Shown here: positions 25,759 to 34,167 of the stretch, piece after piece
Numbering within the stretch: position 1 is the stretch's first letter
Layout of the letters: every line of letters starts with the position of its first letter
DNA from: Rhodospirillaceae bacterium
Lineage (GTDB): Bacteria; Pseudomonadota; Alphaproteobacteria; Rhodospirillales; Magnetospirillaceae
Assembly (NCBI GenBank): GCA_031290545.1
Contig: JAITNJ010000044.1
Location: 1 to 38,626 of the forward strand
DNA: 38,626 bases
Direction of reading: 5' to 3'
The notes under the pieces: model-generated
What the model was told of the DNA's origin: nothing
Database searches by the model: none
What the model saw: the letters and a program-made list of their open reading frames with translations, nothing else
Translations under genes and position numbers: made by a program

Positions 25759-27246
25759 TCAGATTTTTCGCATATCTCCAGTTTGAGCAAAAGCCCTATG
25801 CCAAGAAAATGCTTTTTCCAAAACTTGTGGAGTTTGCCCTCCACGATTCAATGCTTCATAAAAATAATCATTTAATGCGTCTTTATAAAATGGATGAGCG
25901 CAGTTTTCGATAACTACTTTTGCTCGTTCACGTGGTGCCAAACCACGCAAATCAGCCAAACCTTGTTCAGTAATCAGCAAATCTACATCATGTTCAGAAT
26001 GATCAACGTGACTAACCATCGGAACAATCGACGAGATATTACCATTATTAACGATTGATTTTGTTATAAAAATGGTTAGATAAGCATTTCTAGAAAAATC
26101 ACCAGAACCACCAATTCCGTTCATTATATGAGTACCACCAATATGTGTAGAATTTACATTACCATAAATATCAGCTTCTAGTGCTGTATTAATAGCAATC
26201 AGCCCTAGACGTCTTATTACTTCAGGATGATTGCTAATTTCTTGTGGACGTAATAACATATGTTTTTTATAGAATTTTAAATTACCTAAAAAACGATCCC
26301 AATATTCTTGTGTCAATGAAAAAGCAGTAGCGGAAACAAATTTCAACTTTTCTGAATCTATTAAGTCAAACACAGAATCTTGAATAACTTCAGAATACAT
26401 GGTTAGATCATAAAATGGGCAATCAATAAACCCGCGTAATACCGCGTTAGCAACAGCACCAACACCTGATTGCAACGGATTCAGACAATTGCTCAATCTA
26501 CCAATCTTCACTTCGTGTTTAAAAAATTCTATCACATGATTGGAAATTGCTTGAGTATCAACATTTGAAGATTCTAACTTAATTGGACTATCACGTTTAT
26601 TTGAAATAACGATAGCAACAATTTTTTCTGGATCAACCGGAATATAATGTGTTCCTATACGAGAATCAGGTGAAATCACTAAAATAGGATCCCTGGCAGG
26701 TCGTTGAGTTGGAATATATATATCGTGCATACCTTCAAGATCATCAGGTTGTGCTAAATTAATCTCAACAATAATTTTATTAGCATTGTTAACAAAGCTT
26801 GCTGAGTTACCAACCGAAGTCGTTGGTACAATACCACCATTTTCGGTAATAGCCGTTGCCTCAATAATCGCAATGTCTATTGTAGGAATTTGATTATTAC
26901 ATAATAATTCAGCAACGTCAGATAGATGCTGATCAATATACATAACCTCTCCAGCATTAATTGCTTTTCGTAAAGTAGGATCGCTCATATATGGCATACG
27001 TCGTGCAATAATTCCTGCTTTAGTTAATTCACTATCAATTTCATCACTAACCGAAGCTCCTGTCAGTAGATTGATCTTAAACTTTTTGTGATGAATTCTT
27101 TCAGTTAGCGCTTTTGGTAAAATCTTAATATCTCCAGATTTTGTAAACCCTGATATACCAATTGTCATTCCATCAGTAATCAATTCAGCAGCTAATTCTG
27201 GCATTACAATCTTATTATTCAAAGAAGGCATACGAATTCGATCCAT
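25759..27246 (-). CDS. Acetyl-CoA hydrolase/transferase family (succinyl-CoA:acetate CoA-transferase-like)
   Basis: A 495-residue class I CoA-transferase. The characterised AarC/SucCoA:acetate type moves CoA between succinyl-CoA and acetate and can bypass succinyl-CoA synthetase in the citric acid cycle. Seen: G-I-S-G-F-T near the N-terminus, G-V-G-A-V-A-N-A-V (oxyanion region), M-Y-S-E-V-I-Q-D (catalytic Glu, about residue 286), and G-I-G-G-S-G-D-F-S-R-N-A (CoA binding). The frame opens at ATG 27267, but AAGGGA lies about eight bases before the ATG at 27246, which also removes seven non-conserved residues, so 27246 is preferred. It heads the seven-gene minus-strand run down to surA. Acetyl-CoA hydrolase remains an alternative. 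Confidence 0.88.
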   Translation of the reverse strand: MDRIRMPSLNNKIVMPELAAELITDGMTIGISGFTKSGDIKILPKALTERIHHKKFKINLLTGASVSDEIDSELTKAGIIARRMPYMSDPTLRKAINAGEVMYIDQHLSDVAELLCNNQIPTIDIAIIEATAITENGGIVPTTSVGNSASFVNNANKIIVEINLAQPDDLEGMHDIYIPTQRPARDPILVISPDSRIGTHYIPVDPEKIVAIVISNKRDSPIKLESSNVDTQAISNHVIEFFKHEVKIGRLSNCLNPLQSGVGAVANAVLRGFIDCPFYDLTMYSEVIQDSVFDLIDSEKLKFVSATAFSLTQEYWDRFLGNLKFYKKHMLLRPQEISNHPEVIRRLGLIAINTALEADIYGNVNSTHIGGTHIMNGIGGSGDFSRNAYLTIFITKSIVNNGNISSIVPMVSHVDHSEHDVDLLITEQGLADLRGLAPRERAKVVIENCAHPFYKDALNDYFYEALNRGGQTPQVLEKAFSWHRAFAQTGDMRKI

Positions 27247-27512
27247 ACAAACATTCCCTTCATTCATATGAAAGACATTCCAAACACTGATAAAAACATT
27301 ATGGCATCAATTATAATTGTATGACTTTTAGTATTTGAAAAATGTATTTACACATATAAACTGCTATATCAGCATCAAAACCAATATCGATATTTAATTC
27401 GACAAAAACATTAAGGTATTCTAATCAAATCACTAATTACATAATACATGTGTAATATTCACTAATAATTAATTCTATATTAACAGCTAAATATATACAG
27501 CTACACTAGATC

Positions 27513-27532
27513 ATATCGTCTTTTCACGATAT
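27513..27532 (-). terminator. Hairpin just downstream of tRNA-Gln
   Basis: ATATCGT (27513-27519) and ACGATAT (27526-27532) form a seven-pair stem with a six-base loop, six bases beyond the tRNA CCA end on the minus strand. Its position suits a tRNA terminator or a 3'-processing hairpin, but no U-tract follows. Confidence 0.4.
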
Positions 27533-27538
27533 ATAAGA

Positions 27539-27614
27539 TGGCTGGGGCGGGAGGATTCGAACCTCCGAAATCACGGGATCAAAACCCGTTGCCTTACCGC
27601 TTGGCTACGCCCCA
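27539..27614 (-). tRNA. tRNA-Gln (anticodon UUG), CCA encoded
   Basis: The minus strand folds as a standard cloverleaf of 76 nt. The acceptor stem TGGGGCG pairs with CGCCCCA, then discriminator G and encoded CCA. The anticodon arm is ACGGG-TTTTGAT-CCCGT, giving anticodon TTG, which reads CAA and by wobble CAG. The T arm is GGAGG-TTCGAAT-CCTCC. It stands alone between the CoA-transferase and decarboxylase genes. Confidence 0.97.
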
Positions 27615-27760
27615 ATATAAAATCTAATAATATTTCAGAATTTCACACAAACATTGTTGATCTGCAGTTAAGTATTATTATTTTCTTAAATAACAATTAT
27701 AATTTTTAAAAAAATAAGTGCGTCGAAATTAATTTTTTGAAAAAAATTATTCATATATTT

Positions 27761-28891
27761 TTATATACAATATGTTTTTAGTGGCCCAAAACCATTGAAA
27801 TTCACTGCAGAATAACTGGCAGTATAAGCACCTGTAGTCATAATCAACACTTTATCACCAACCTTTAGAGAAAGTGGCATTTGATATTGAAAAATCTCAT
27901 AAAGAATATCTGCTGAATCACATGTAGGACCGGCTAATACTACTGGACCTGTTATACCATCACCTGGCGCTTGAATACTATATTTGATTGACTCGTTCAT
28001 AGTCTCAGCTAATCCTCCAAATTTACCAATATCAAGATAAACCCAACGTACATTCTCATCGTAGGATTTATTCGAAATTAGTACAACTTCTGATTCAATA
28101 ATCCCAGCATTACCGATCAGAAATCTACCTGGCTCCATAATCATCAGAGGCATTTTATTGCCAAAATACTTTACCATTGCACTCATAATAGCATCAGCAT
28201 GACTGTTAATCGAAGCAATATTATCATTCAAATAACGTGTCGGTAAACCACCACCCAAATTAATCACCTTAAGTTCAATACCAGCTTCATTCAGCATGAA
28301 AAACAGCCTAGCAGTCTTGCCTATAGCGATATCCCATTGGTCAATCCTAGTTTGTTGTGATCCAACATGAAAGGAAATTCCATATGGATTTAGCCCTTTT
28401 TCTTGTGCTTCGATCATTAAGTCTCTAGCCATTTCTATATCGCAACCAAATTTTTTTGATAATGACCAATCAGCACCTTCACAGTTAACCAATAATCGAC
28501 AAAACACATTAGATGTTGGTGCAGATTGAGCAAGCTTTTGCAATTCTATTTTAGAATCAAATGCAAACAGTCTTACACCATGATCATAAGCCCAGGCAAT
28601 ATCCTTTTGTTTTTTAATAGTATTACCAAACAAGATTCGATCTGTAGTTGCACCTGCAGCAATTATCTGTTCAATCTCTTGACGACCAGCTGCGTCAAAA
28701 CACGATTTTAAATCAACCAACAAAGAAATTACTTCTTTAGCTGGATTAGCTTTCACAGCGTAAAAAATTTCGACAGCAGGTAAAAAATTCCTCATAGCAT
28801 TGTAATTATTAACAATTACATCTAGGTCAACAATGAGACATGGTGTTGACGGCTGTTGTTCAGCCAGAAACCGAAGGATCTTTGTAGTCAT
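27761..28891 (-). CDS. Fold-type III PLP decarboxylase (ornithine/diaminopimelate family, probably ornithine decarboxylase)
   Basis: A 376-residue enzyme likely decarboxylating ornithine to putrescine, the start of polyamine synthesis. The alanine-racemase-like barrel has the PLP lysine in F-Y-A-V-K-A-N-P (Lys47), H-V-G-S-Q, the phosphate loop G-G-G-L-P, and E-P-G-R-F-L. The C-terminal beta domain carries G-P-T-C-D-S-A-D-I-L-Y-E, whose Cys and following Asp match the dimer-shared active site of eukaryotic-type ODC. Length is typical of alphaproteobacterial ODC, shorter than DAP decarboxylase. GGAG six bases before the ATG is a good ribosome-binding site. Lysine or dual ornithine/lysine specificity is possible. 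Confidence 0.88.
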   Translation of the reverse strand: MTTKILRFLAEQQPSTPCLIVDLDVIVNNYNAMRNFLPAVEIFYAVKANPAKEVISLLVDLKSCFDAAGRQEIEQIIAAGATTDRILFGNTIKKQKDIAWAYDHGVRLFAFDSKIELQKLAQSAPTSNVFCRLLVNCEGADWSLSKKFGCDIEMARDLMIEAQEKGLNPYGISFHVGSQQTRIDQWDIAIGKTARLFFMLNEAGIELKVINLGGGLPTRYLNDNIASINSHADAIMSAMVKYFGNKMPLMIMEPGRFLIGNAGIIESEVVLISNKSYDENVRWVYLDIGKFGGLAETMNESIKYSIQAPGDGITGPVVLAGPTCDSADILYEIFQYQMPLSLKVGDKVLIMTTGAYTASYSAVNFNGFGPLKTYCI

Positions 28892-29182
28892 CGCACTCCA
28901 TGTAAATAAAAAGAGGCACTAAGGGACAAAATCTAATAATATTATTAATGATTGTAAAAACATTACGATAATCTTTTAAAATACGTATTTTCCAAAATAG
29001 AGACTGGTAATAACATCATAATTTAGACAAGTCCACTATAAATGATACGATACAAAAATATACGGATATAAATCTTTTTAGAAAAATTATATATCTGTTT
29101 TAGCAAAAAATACGTCTTTAAAATAAAATAAGACACTTTTACAACAACAAAATAGAATCTTTTACTTTTTAAAAAATAATTT
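28892..29182 (-). promoter_or_regulatory. Upstream region of the ornithine decarboxylase gene
   Basis: About 290 AT-rich bases. A relatively G+C-rich block (28911-28929, minus-strand TTTGTCCCTTAGTGCCTCTT) precedes the ribosome-binding site. In alphaproteobacteria a structured RNA called the speF motif is found upstream of ornithine decarboxylase genes, so this is a natural place to look, but I cannot confirm the fold by eye. The opposite end carries the thiG 3' flank. Confidence 0.25.
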
Positions 29183-29965
29183 TTATTCAGAGATCAGTCC
29201 AGTTACAGGACTACTAGGATTTGTATAGAACTTCTTTGGTATACGACCACCTAAATAAGCCAATCTACCTGCTTCAACGGACAAACGCATAGCATTAGCC
29301 ATAACAATAGGATTTTTTGCTTGTGCTATAGCTGTGTTCATAAGCACACCGTCACATCCAAGCTCCATAGCAATTGTAGCATCTGATGCAGTACCAACAC
29401 CAGCGTCGATCAACACTGGCACCTTTGCCTGCTCAACAATCAAACGAATGTTCATATAATTCTGAATGCCTAATCCTGAGCCTATTGGCGCACCTAATGG
29501 CATAATCGCACAACATCCAAGATTTTCAAGTTTTTTTGCAAAAACTGGATCATCCGTACAATAAACCATTACTTGAAATTCATCCTCAATTAATATTTCA
29601 GCGGCTTTTAACGTTTCAATCATATTTGGATAAAGACTTTTTTGATCTCCCAAAACTTCCAATTTAACCAAATTCCAACCTCCAATTTCACGAGCCAATC
29701 GTAATGTACGCACTGCATCATCGACCGTAAAACAACCTGCTGTATTTGGTAAAAAAATATAATCTTTTGGACTAATATAATCGACTAACATTGGCTTTGT
29801 TGGATCTGTAAGATTGATTCGTCTTATAGCAACAGTAACAATTTGAGCACCAGATGCTTTAATAGCAACAGCCATTTCTGAAAAATCTTTATATTTACCT
29901 GTTCCGACCAACAAACGAGATCGAAATTGTCTTCCAGCAACAAATAACGGATCATCATCAATCAT
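29183..29965 (-). CDS. thiG: Thiazole synthase
   Basis: Builds the thiazole phosphate half of thiamine from deoxyxylulose phosphate, dehydroglycine and sulfur carried on ThiS. The 260-residue TIM barrel shows [22 protein letters not shown], the catalytic Lys101 in [27 protein letters not shown], and N-T-A-I-A. Length is normal. Its ATG overlaps the thiS stop in an ATGA junction, so the pair is translationally coupled. thiC, thiE, thiO and thiF are not in the window. Confidence 0.97.
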   Translation of the reverse strand: MIDDDPLFVAGRQFRSRLLVGTGKYKDFSEMAVAIKASGAQIVTVAIRRINLTDPTKPMLVDYISPKDYIFLPNTAGCFTVDDAVRTLRLAREIGGWNLVKLEVLGDQKSLYPNMIETLKAAEILIEDEFQVMVYCTDDPVFAKKLENLGCCAIMPLGAPIGSGLGIQNYMNIRLIVEQAKVPVLIDAGVGTASDATIAMELGCDGVLMNTAIAQAKNPIVMANAMRLSVEAGRLAYLGGRIPKKFYTNPSSPVTGLISE

Positions 29966-30171
29966 GATAGAGCGCCACCACCAATAAAATAAACAATTTC
30001 AAGTTTATCTCCATCATTAATTATAATTTGATCGTATGTAGATTTAGGAACAATCTCTAGATTACGCTCAATAGCAACTTTACTATGATCTATACCAAAT
30101 TCTTTTAATAGAGCTTCTAAAGAAAGTGATGTCTTAAAATTATGAATTTTACCGTTTATAGTAACTAACAT
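29962..30171 (-). CDS. thiS: Sulfur carrier protein ThiS
   Basis: A 69-residue ubiquitin-fold protein that is adenylated and thiocarboxylated at its C-terminal Gly to donate sulfur to ThiG. Seen: V-T-I-N-G-K start, [21 protein letters not shown], and the end [10 protein letters not shown]. The gene can be opened from a TTG at 30180, but ATG 30171 fits the family. Most ThiS end at or within one residue of Gly-Gly; here three residues (A-L-S) follow the glycines. No TPP-riboswitch signature is apparent upstream. Confidence 0.92.
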   Translation of the reverse strand: MLVTINGKIHNFKTSLSLEALLKEFGIDHSKVAIERNLEIVPKSTYDQIIINDGDKLEIVYFIGGGALS

Positions 30172-30220
30172 GAATTTCAACTAGTTGCACTTATAACATC
30201 AAAATATAAATTGAATAAAG

Positions 30221-30263
30221 ATTAATGATATTGATCATCAATCTTTAACACTCAATCATTAAT
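30221..30263. repeat. Nested inverted repeats upstream of accB promoter
   Basis: ATTAATGAT (30221-30229) and ATCATTAAT (30255-30263) are perfect nine-base complements. Within them lies a 13-bp palindrome ATTGAT-C-ATCAAT (30230-30242). The right arm abuts the accB -35 box. This could be the operator of a regulator controlling accBC and perhaps the divergent thiSG, or a simple AT-rich fold; the regulator is unknown. Confidence 0.4.
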
Positions 30264-30290
30264 TGCACAAAGTAACATCTGTGATATAAT
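30263..30290 (+). promoter_or_regulatory. Sigma70-type promoter of accBC
   Basis: TTGCAC (30263-30268) and a perfect TATAAT (30285-30290) are separated by 16 bases and face accB. Transcription would begin near 30297, giving a leader of about 110 bases before the ATG at 30410. This is the best promoter match in the window. Confidence 0.6.
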
Positions 30291-30409
30291 TATTTCAATC
30301 TAATTATTTAGAGACATTTTTATAGAAAGTGAATTAAAATTTACAAAACATAATTACAAAATAAATGTTATCATGCACTGATTTCACTATTTCTCAACAA
30401 TGAGGCATA

Positions 30410-30859
30410 ATGACTAAAAGTAATATAGATAAAGAATCAATTCGTTCGTTAGCCACGCTGTTAGAAGAAAATAATTTGACCGAAATTGAATATAAAGTTG
30501 GTGATATTCGAATAAAGGTAGCACGTAACAGTACACCAATTTCCCTTACACCTTCATCAAATAATACAGTCACTATTATTGATACGCCAACGACATCGAA
30601 AGATACCTCAGATCTGACCAATCATCCTGGTACTATAAAATCACCAATGGTCGGTATTGCTTATTTATCTCATGAACCAAATGCACCAAATTTCATCAAT
30701 GTCGGTGATACAGTTGTAGAAGGTCAAACATTGCTTATTATTGAAGCAATGAAGACGTTCAATACCATTCATTCACCAAAAAACGGATTAGTTGAAGCTA
30801 TATTGATCGAAAATGGTCAACCATTAGAATTTGGCGAACCTATGTTGATTATCAGTTAA
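30410..30859 (+). CDS. accB: Biotin carboxyl carrier protein of acetyl-CoA carboxylase
   Basis: Carries biotin between the carboxylase and carboxyltransferase of acetyl-CoA carboxylase, the committed step of fatty-acid synthesis. The 149-residue protein has an N-terminal helical assembly region (I-R-S-L-A-T-L-L-E-E-N-N-L-T-E-I-E), a short T/S-rich linker, and a biotinyl domain with S-P-M-V-G-I-A-Y and the biotinylated Lys in I-I-E-A-M-K-T-F-N; many BCCPs read M-K-M here. It ends with F-G-E-P-M-L-I-I. AGG is four to five bases before the ATG. accC begins two bases after the stop, so the pair is an operon. Confidence 0.96.
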   Translation: MTKSNIDKESIRSLATLLEENNLTEIEYKVGDIRIKVARNSTPISLTPSSNNTVTIIDTPTTSKDTSDLTNHPGTIKSPMVGIAYLSHEPNAPNFINVGDTVVEGQTLLIIEAMKTFNTIHSPKNGLVEAILIENGQPLEFGEPMLIIS

Positions 30860-30861
30860 AC

Positions 30862-32217
30862 ATGTTCGAAAAGATTCTTATAGCTAATCGTGGTGAAGTT
30901 GCACTTCGTATTCATCGCGCTTGTCGTGATATGGGTATTAAGACCGTAGCAGTTCACTCTACTGCCGATCACGATGCAATGCATGTACGTTTAGCTAACG
31001 AATCAGTGTGCATTGGGCCACCAGCAGCCAGTGACAGTTATTTAAACACAGCAGCGATCATAACCGCAGCAACTATCACCAATACAGATGCCATCCATCC
31101 TGGATATGGCTTTCTATCAGAAAATGCTGATTTTGCTCAGATGGTTGAAGATCATGGAATCACTTTCATCGGACCATTGCCAGAACATATTCGCATTATG
31201 GGCAATAAAATTACGGCCAAACAAGTTGCTCAAGAGGCTGGTATTCCATGTGTTCCTGGTTCAAACGGTTCGATTGATTCTGAAGAGGAAGCTTTGCTTC
31301 TAGCTGAGTCTATTGGCTATCCAATTCTAATTAAAGCAACAAGTGGTGGTGGTGGTAAGGGTATGAAAAGTGCTGATAATAAAGATCAGTTAATTGAAGC
31401 TTACCGAATAGCAAGACGTGAGGCTAATGTAGCTTTTGGTAACAGCGAAGTTTATATGGAAAAATATCTACAGCGACCTCGCCACATTGAAATTCAAATT
31501 CTATCTGATATTCATGGAAATGTAGTTCATTTAGGTGAGCGCGACTGTTCATTACAACGTAATCATCAGAAAATGCTAGAGGAAACACCATCACCAGCAT
31601 TAAATTTTGAGATGCGTGAAAAAATCAGCAGGACTGCTTGTCAGATGATTCGCCATCTTGGCTATCGCAATGCTGGTACAATCGAATTTCTATATGAAAA
31701 CAGTGAATTTTATTTCATTGAAATGAATACACGATTACAAGTCGAACACCCTATCACAGAAGCGATTACTGGTATAGATATAGTTCGCGAACAAATTCGT
31801 ATTGCAACTGGCGCTCCTTTAGGTTTTACTCAAAGTGAGATTAATTTCTCAGGACATGCGATCGAATGTCGTATCAATGCTGAAGATCCAAAAACCTTTA
31901 TCTCTTCACCTGGGAGAATTAGTAAGTTTCATACACCAGGAGGTCTTGGCGTACGTGTAGATTCTGGACTTTATTTAGGTTACACTGTTCCACATAATTA
32001 TGACAGTAATATTGCTAAACTAATTGTTCATGGTAAAACTCGAAATGAATGCTTGATGCGATTGCGTCGTGCTTTAGATGAATTTGTTATAGAAGGTGTA
32101 AAAACTACTGTTCCATTACAAATGGAATTAATTAGCGATTCTGATTTTATCAATGGTAAATATGATATTCATTGGTTAGAACGACTAATTAATGACAAAA
32201 AATTCATAGAAAATTAA
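30862..32217 (+). CDS. accC: Biotin carboxylase subunit of acetyl-CoA carboxylase
   Basis: ATP-dependent carboxylation of the biotin on AccB. The 451-residue protein has the full order: N-domain K-I-L-I-A-N-R-G-E-V-A-L-R-I-H-R-A, H-P-G-Y-G-F-L-S-E-N, ATP-grasp lid K-A-T-S-G-G-G-G-K-G-M, M-E-K-Y-L...H-I-E-I-Q-I-L, E-R-D-C-S-L-Q-R-N-H-Q-K, the metal/bicarbonate region F-I-E-M-N-T-R-L-Q-V-E-H-P-I-T-E, and the C-domain G-H-A-I-E-C-R-I-N-A-E-D-P. Length is that of a stand-alone AccC (about 450), not a propionyl-CoA or pyruvate carboxylase fusion. It is translated with accB. Carboxyltransferase genes accA/accD are not here. Confidence 0.97.
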   Translation: MFEKILIANRGEVALRIHRACRDMGIKTVAVHSTADHDAMHVRLANESVCIGPPAASDSYLNTAAIITAATITNTDAIHPGYGFLSENADFAQMVEDHGITFIGPLPEHIRIMGNKITAKQVAQEAGIPCVPGSNGSIDSEEEALLLAESIGYPILIKATSGGGGKGMKSADNKDQLIEAYRIARREANVAFGNSEVYMEKYLQRPRHIEIQILSDIHGNVVHLGERDCSLQRNHQKMLEETPSPALNFEMREKISRTACQMIRHLGYRNAGTIEFLYENSEFYFIEMNTRLQVEHPITEAITGIDIVREQIRIATGAPLGFTQSEINFSGHAIECRINAEDPKTFISSPGRISKFHTPGGLGVRVDSGLYLGYTVPHNYDSNIAKLIVHGKTRNECLMRLRRALDEFVIEGVKTTVPLQMELISDSDFINGKYDIHWLERLINDKKFIEN

Positions 32218-32350
32218 TATTTATAAAGTAAAAAGCTACTTAAATGTTATTTAATGATTAATTGTAAAAACAAATATCTTCAATTATCATAATAGTAGAT
32301 ACTAGTTTAAGAAAGATTATTAATAATACATTAACTATTAAAACAAATAT

Positions 32351-32938
32351 TCAATTAATGTCAGATGAAAAACTATCATCATCAAATTTACTACAAACAA
32401 ATCGTATTATAATAATTGCTAACACGATAATCAAAAAGATTCTACATAGAAACCCGATCAATCCAGCAGTTTTAGATCCAACTATTGTTTCTCCGTAGAG
32501 AATTGATCCAAAATCACTGCCAATAAAACCAACGATCAAAGCACTGACAATAGGATGATCAGCAAGAAATATATTAACCTTACGTGGCTGCTGTGGAATA
32601 TAAAGCTTTGATTCAGTTGAATTTGACTTTAATTCGACAAAAACTTCAGGTCTTGGCATTGCAGATAATGGTGTTGGCTTAGAATGCTTTGAAGAAATAC
32701 CAGTAGATTTGACTTCATTTTTTGACTGAATTGAAGCAATCAAAGATAATGATTGCTTTTCTGTCATATCATTATTATCTACTATATATTCTTTGAATAA
32801 ATGATGAACGTCTAATGCATTATCATCGTAAATTTTGATTTCAGTAGCATAAGAAACCTTGTTCAAAAACATTACAAGAAGCAAACTTGCTAACATTGCA
32901 ATATATATTGAATTAATAATTCTTAGATAAGAAAACAA
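32351..32938 (-). CDS. Membrane protein, possibly a truncated Tim44-like protein
   Basis: A 195-residue protein from a TTG at 32938; an ATG at 32896 (181 aa) is an alternative, but the longer form has the better signal peptide, with a basic start and cleavage near S-Y-A. A polar Ser/Lys/Pro-rich linker follows (about 35-125), then two hydrophobic segments (about 130-150 and 157-182) and a short acidic tail. The order secretion signal, low-complexity linker and paired Gly-containing membrane segments resembles the front part of bacterial Tim44-like domain proteins, but the soluble Tim44/NTF2-like domain is missing. It may be a shortened descendant or an unrelated small membrane protein. The family call is inference. 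It is monocistronic, with AT-rich flanks. Confidence 0.5.
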   Translation of the reverse strand: MFSYLRIINSIYIAMLASLLLVMFLNKVSYATEIKIYDDNALDVHHLFKEYIVDNNDMTEKQSLSLIASIQSKNEVKSTGISSKHSKPTPLSAMPRPEVFVELKSNSTESKLYIPQQPRKVNIFLADHPIVSALIVGFIGSDFGSILYGETIVGSKTAGLIGFLCRIFLIIVLAIIIIRFVCSKFDDDSFSSDIN

Positions 32939-33253
32939 AGCTTCATACTCAAAATAAAATCACTTAATCCATATGACAAAATTGCTTCAACTATATTTTA
33001 TATAAAAATGATCTTTTTTAAAAAGAAAAGTTTATTACAATTTTTTATAAAGACTTTGATGTGTTTTTACAATTCAAGAATCTTACTATCTATAAAATAA
33101 CTTTAGCTTATAAATAAACAATATCTTTTAATAATCGTATAACAATCTTAACTTGAAAACAAAATCATTGATTGCATCTTCTTTGTTATTACTTCTTAAG
33201 TACGATACAATCAATCTTAATTTTGTTCTTTAATATTTGCTCACGATTTATCT
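32939..33253. other. AT-rich gap
   Basis: About 315 bases between the DUF2155 gene end and the next leftward gene, containing A and T runs (for example around 33011-33045) and presumably the promoter of the 32938 gene. I see no gene, RNA or strong repeat. Confidence 0.4.
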
Positions 33254-33655
33254 TTAATTAATATTTTTAGAATGACTATTCTTACAATCTAGCACCCAAA
33301 TATCGTAAACTGGATGTTCAAGTGCTGAAAGTGATGGACTAGAAACGAACATCCAACTCTTAAATAGGTTAATTACTGTTTGTCCATCACGAGCCTCCCA
33401 TATATCAAGAAAAGCAGCTGTTTCTGATTGTTCTTCTGATGATCGTTTATGACATGCATGAGCAACAATTCCTAAAGTACCAAAATTAATCTGTGTTTCT
33501 ATCGGTGCTTTAATTGTAACAACTCTTCCAGTAACTTTATCCAATCCTCGTAAAATAGCGGTATCAAATACTAGATCAGTCGCATTTACATCAAATGATC
33601 CAAAAATCAATACAGCTACAATAACTAAAATATTTTTAAGAATAGAATTATTCAC
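33254..33655 (-). CDS. DUF2155 family secreted protein
   Basis: A 133-residue protein with signal peptide (cleavage near V-N-A) and the alphaproteobacterial DUF2155 signature: A-I-L-R-G-L-D-K-V-T-G-R-V, I-N-F-G-T-L-G-I-V, A-C-H-K-R-S-S-E-E, A-A-F-L-D-I-W-E, W-M-F-V-S-S-P-S-L-S-A-L-E-H-P-V-Y-D-I-W-V-L-D-C. Two conserved Cys (in A-C-H and L-D-C) could form a disulfide. Function is unknown. The start is a GTG overlapping the stop of the upstream MCE-domain gene in a GTGA junction. Homologues commonly sit beside an mlaD gene, which suggests a link to outer-membrane lipid maintenance. Confidence 0.9.
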   Translation of the reverse strand: MNNSILKNILVIVAVLIFGSFDVNATDLVFDTAILRGLDKVTGRVVTIKAPIETQINFGTLGIVAHACHKRSSEEQSETAAFLDIWEARDGQTVINLFKSWMFVSSPSLSALEHPVYDIWVLDCKNSHSKNIN

Positions 33656-34128
33656 TTATTAAGTGTCTCACTAGAAGATGACTGATTATTTGTAGTCATA
33701 AAAATGACTTCTCCAATCATTTCTTCAATCGATTTAAAATTCTTGGTATTACTAATTATACCATTTGACGGAATAATCTGTTTACTACGACCAGGCGTTA
33801 ACATGATGAATTTTCCACCAAGTAAACTATCACTTGAAACCATTGCAACTGTGTCGACAGGAAGATTGATTCCATTACGAATCGACATGTGGATTACTGC
33901 ATTGAAATTAACCGGATCAATTGTTTGATCTATTACAGATCCAACTTTTATACCGTTAATTCGTACTTCACTACCATTCTCTAAGCTTCCAACTCTAGAA
34001 AAAAAAGCTTTCAGAGGATACCCTTTCACAACACCGAAATCGACATGTAAATAGATGAATATCAAAAAAAATCCAACTACAAAAAGAACTATGGCACCCA
34101 TAATGATCTCAATAAGATTCCTATTCAT
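33652..34128 (-). CDS. mlaD: MlaD-type MCE-domain protein (second copy)
   Basis: Membrane-anchored periplasmic lipid-binding subunit of an Mla-type phospholipid transporter that keeps the outer membrane asymmetric. The 158 residues comprise one N-terminal transmembrane segment (about 8-28), then an MCE domain: F-S-R-V-G-S-L-E-N-G-S-E-V-R-I-N-G-I-K-V-G-S-V, I-N-L-P-V-D-T-V-A, L-L-G-G-K-F-I-M-L-T-P-G. A short tail follows. It is followed by DUF2155 with a four-base overlap and preceded by a paralogous MCE gene 39 bases away. The partner ATPase and permease (MlaF, MlaE) are not in the window. Confidence 0.9.
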   Translation of the reverse strand: MNRNLIEIIMGAIVLFVVGFFLIFIYLHVDFGVVKGYPLKAFFSRVGSLENGSEVRINGIKVGSVIDQTIDPVNFNAVIHMSIRNGINLPVDTVAMVSSDSLLGGKFIMLTPGRSKQIIPSNGIISNTKNFKSIEEMIGEVIFMTTNNQSSSSETLNK

Positions 34129-34167
34129 TGTGATTTATTGCAACTTTGTTGCTATCCTTTTTGAAAC

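Noticed and set aside
30172..30409. TPP riboswitch upstream of thiS-thiG
   Set aside because: The conserved CUGAGA and ACCUGA-type THI-box segments are not recognisable on the minus strand, so no riboswitch was annotated.
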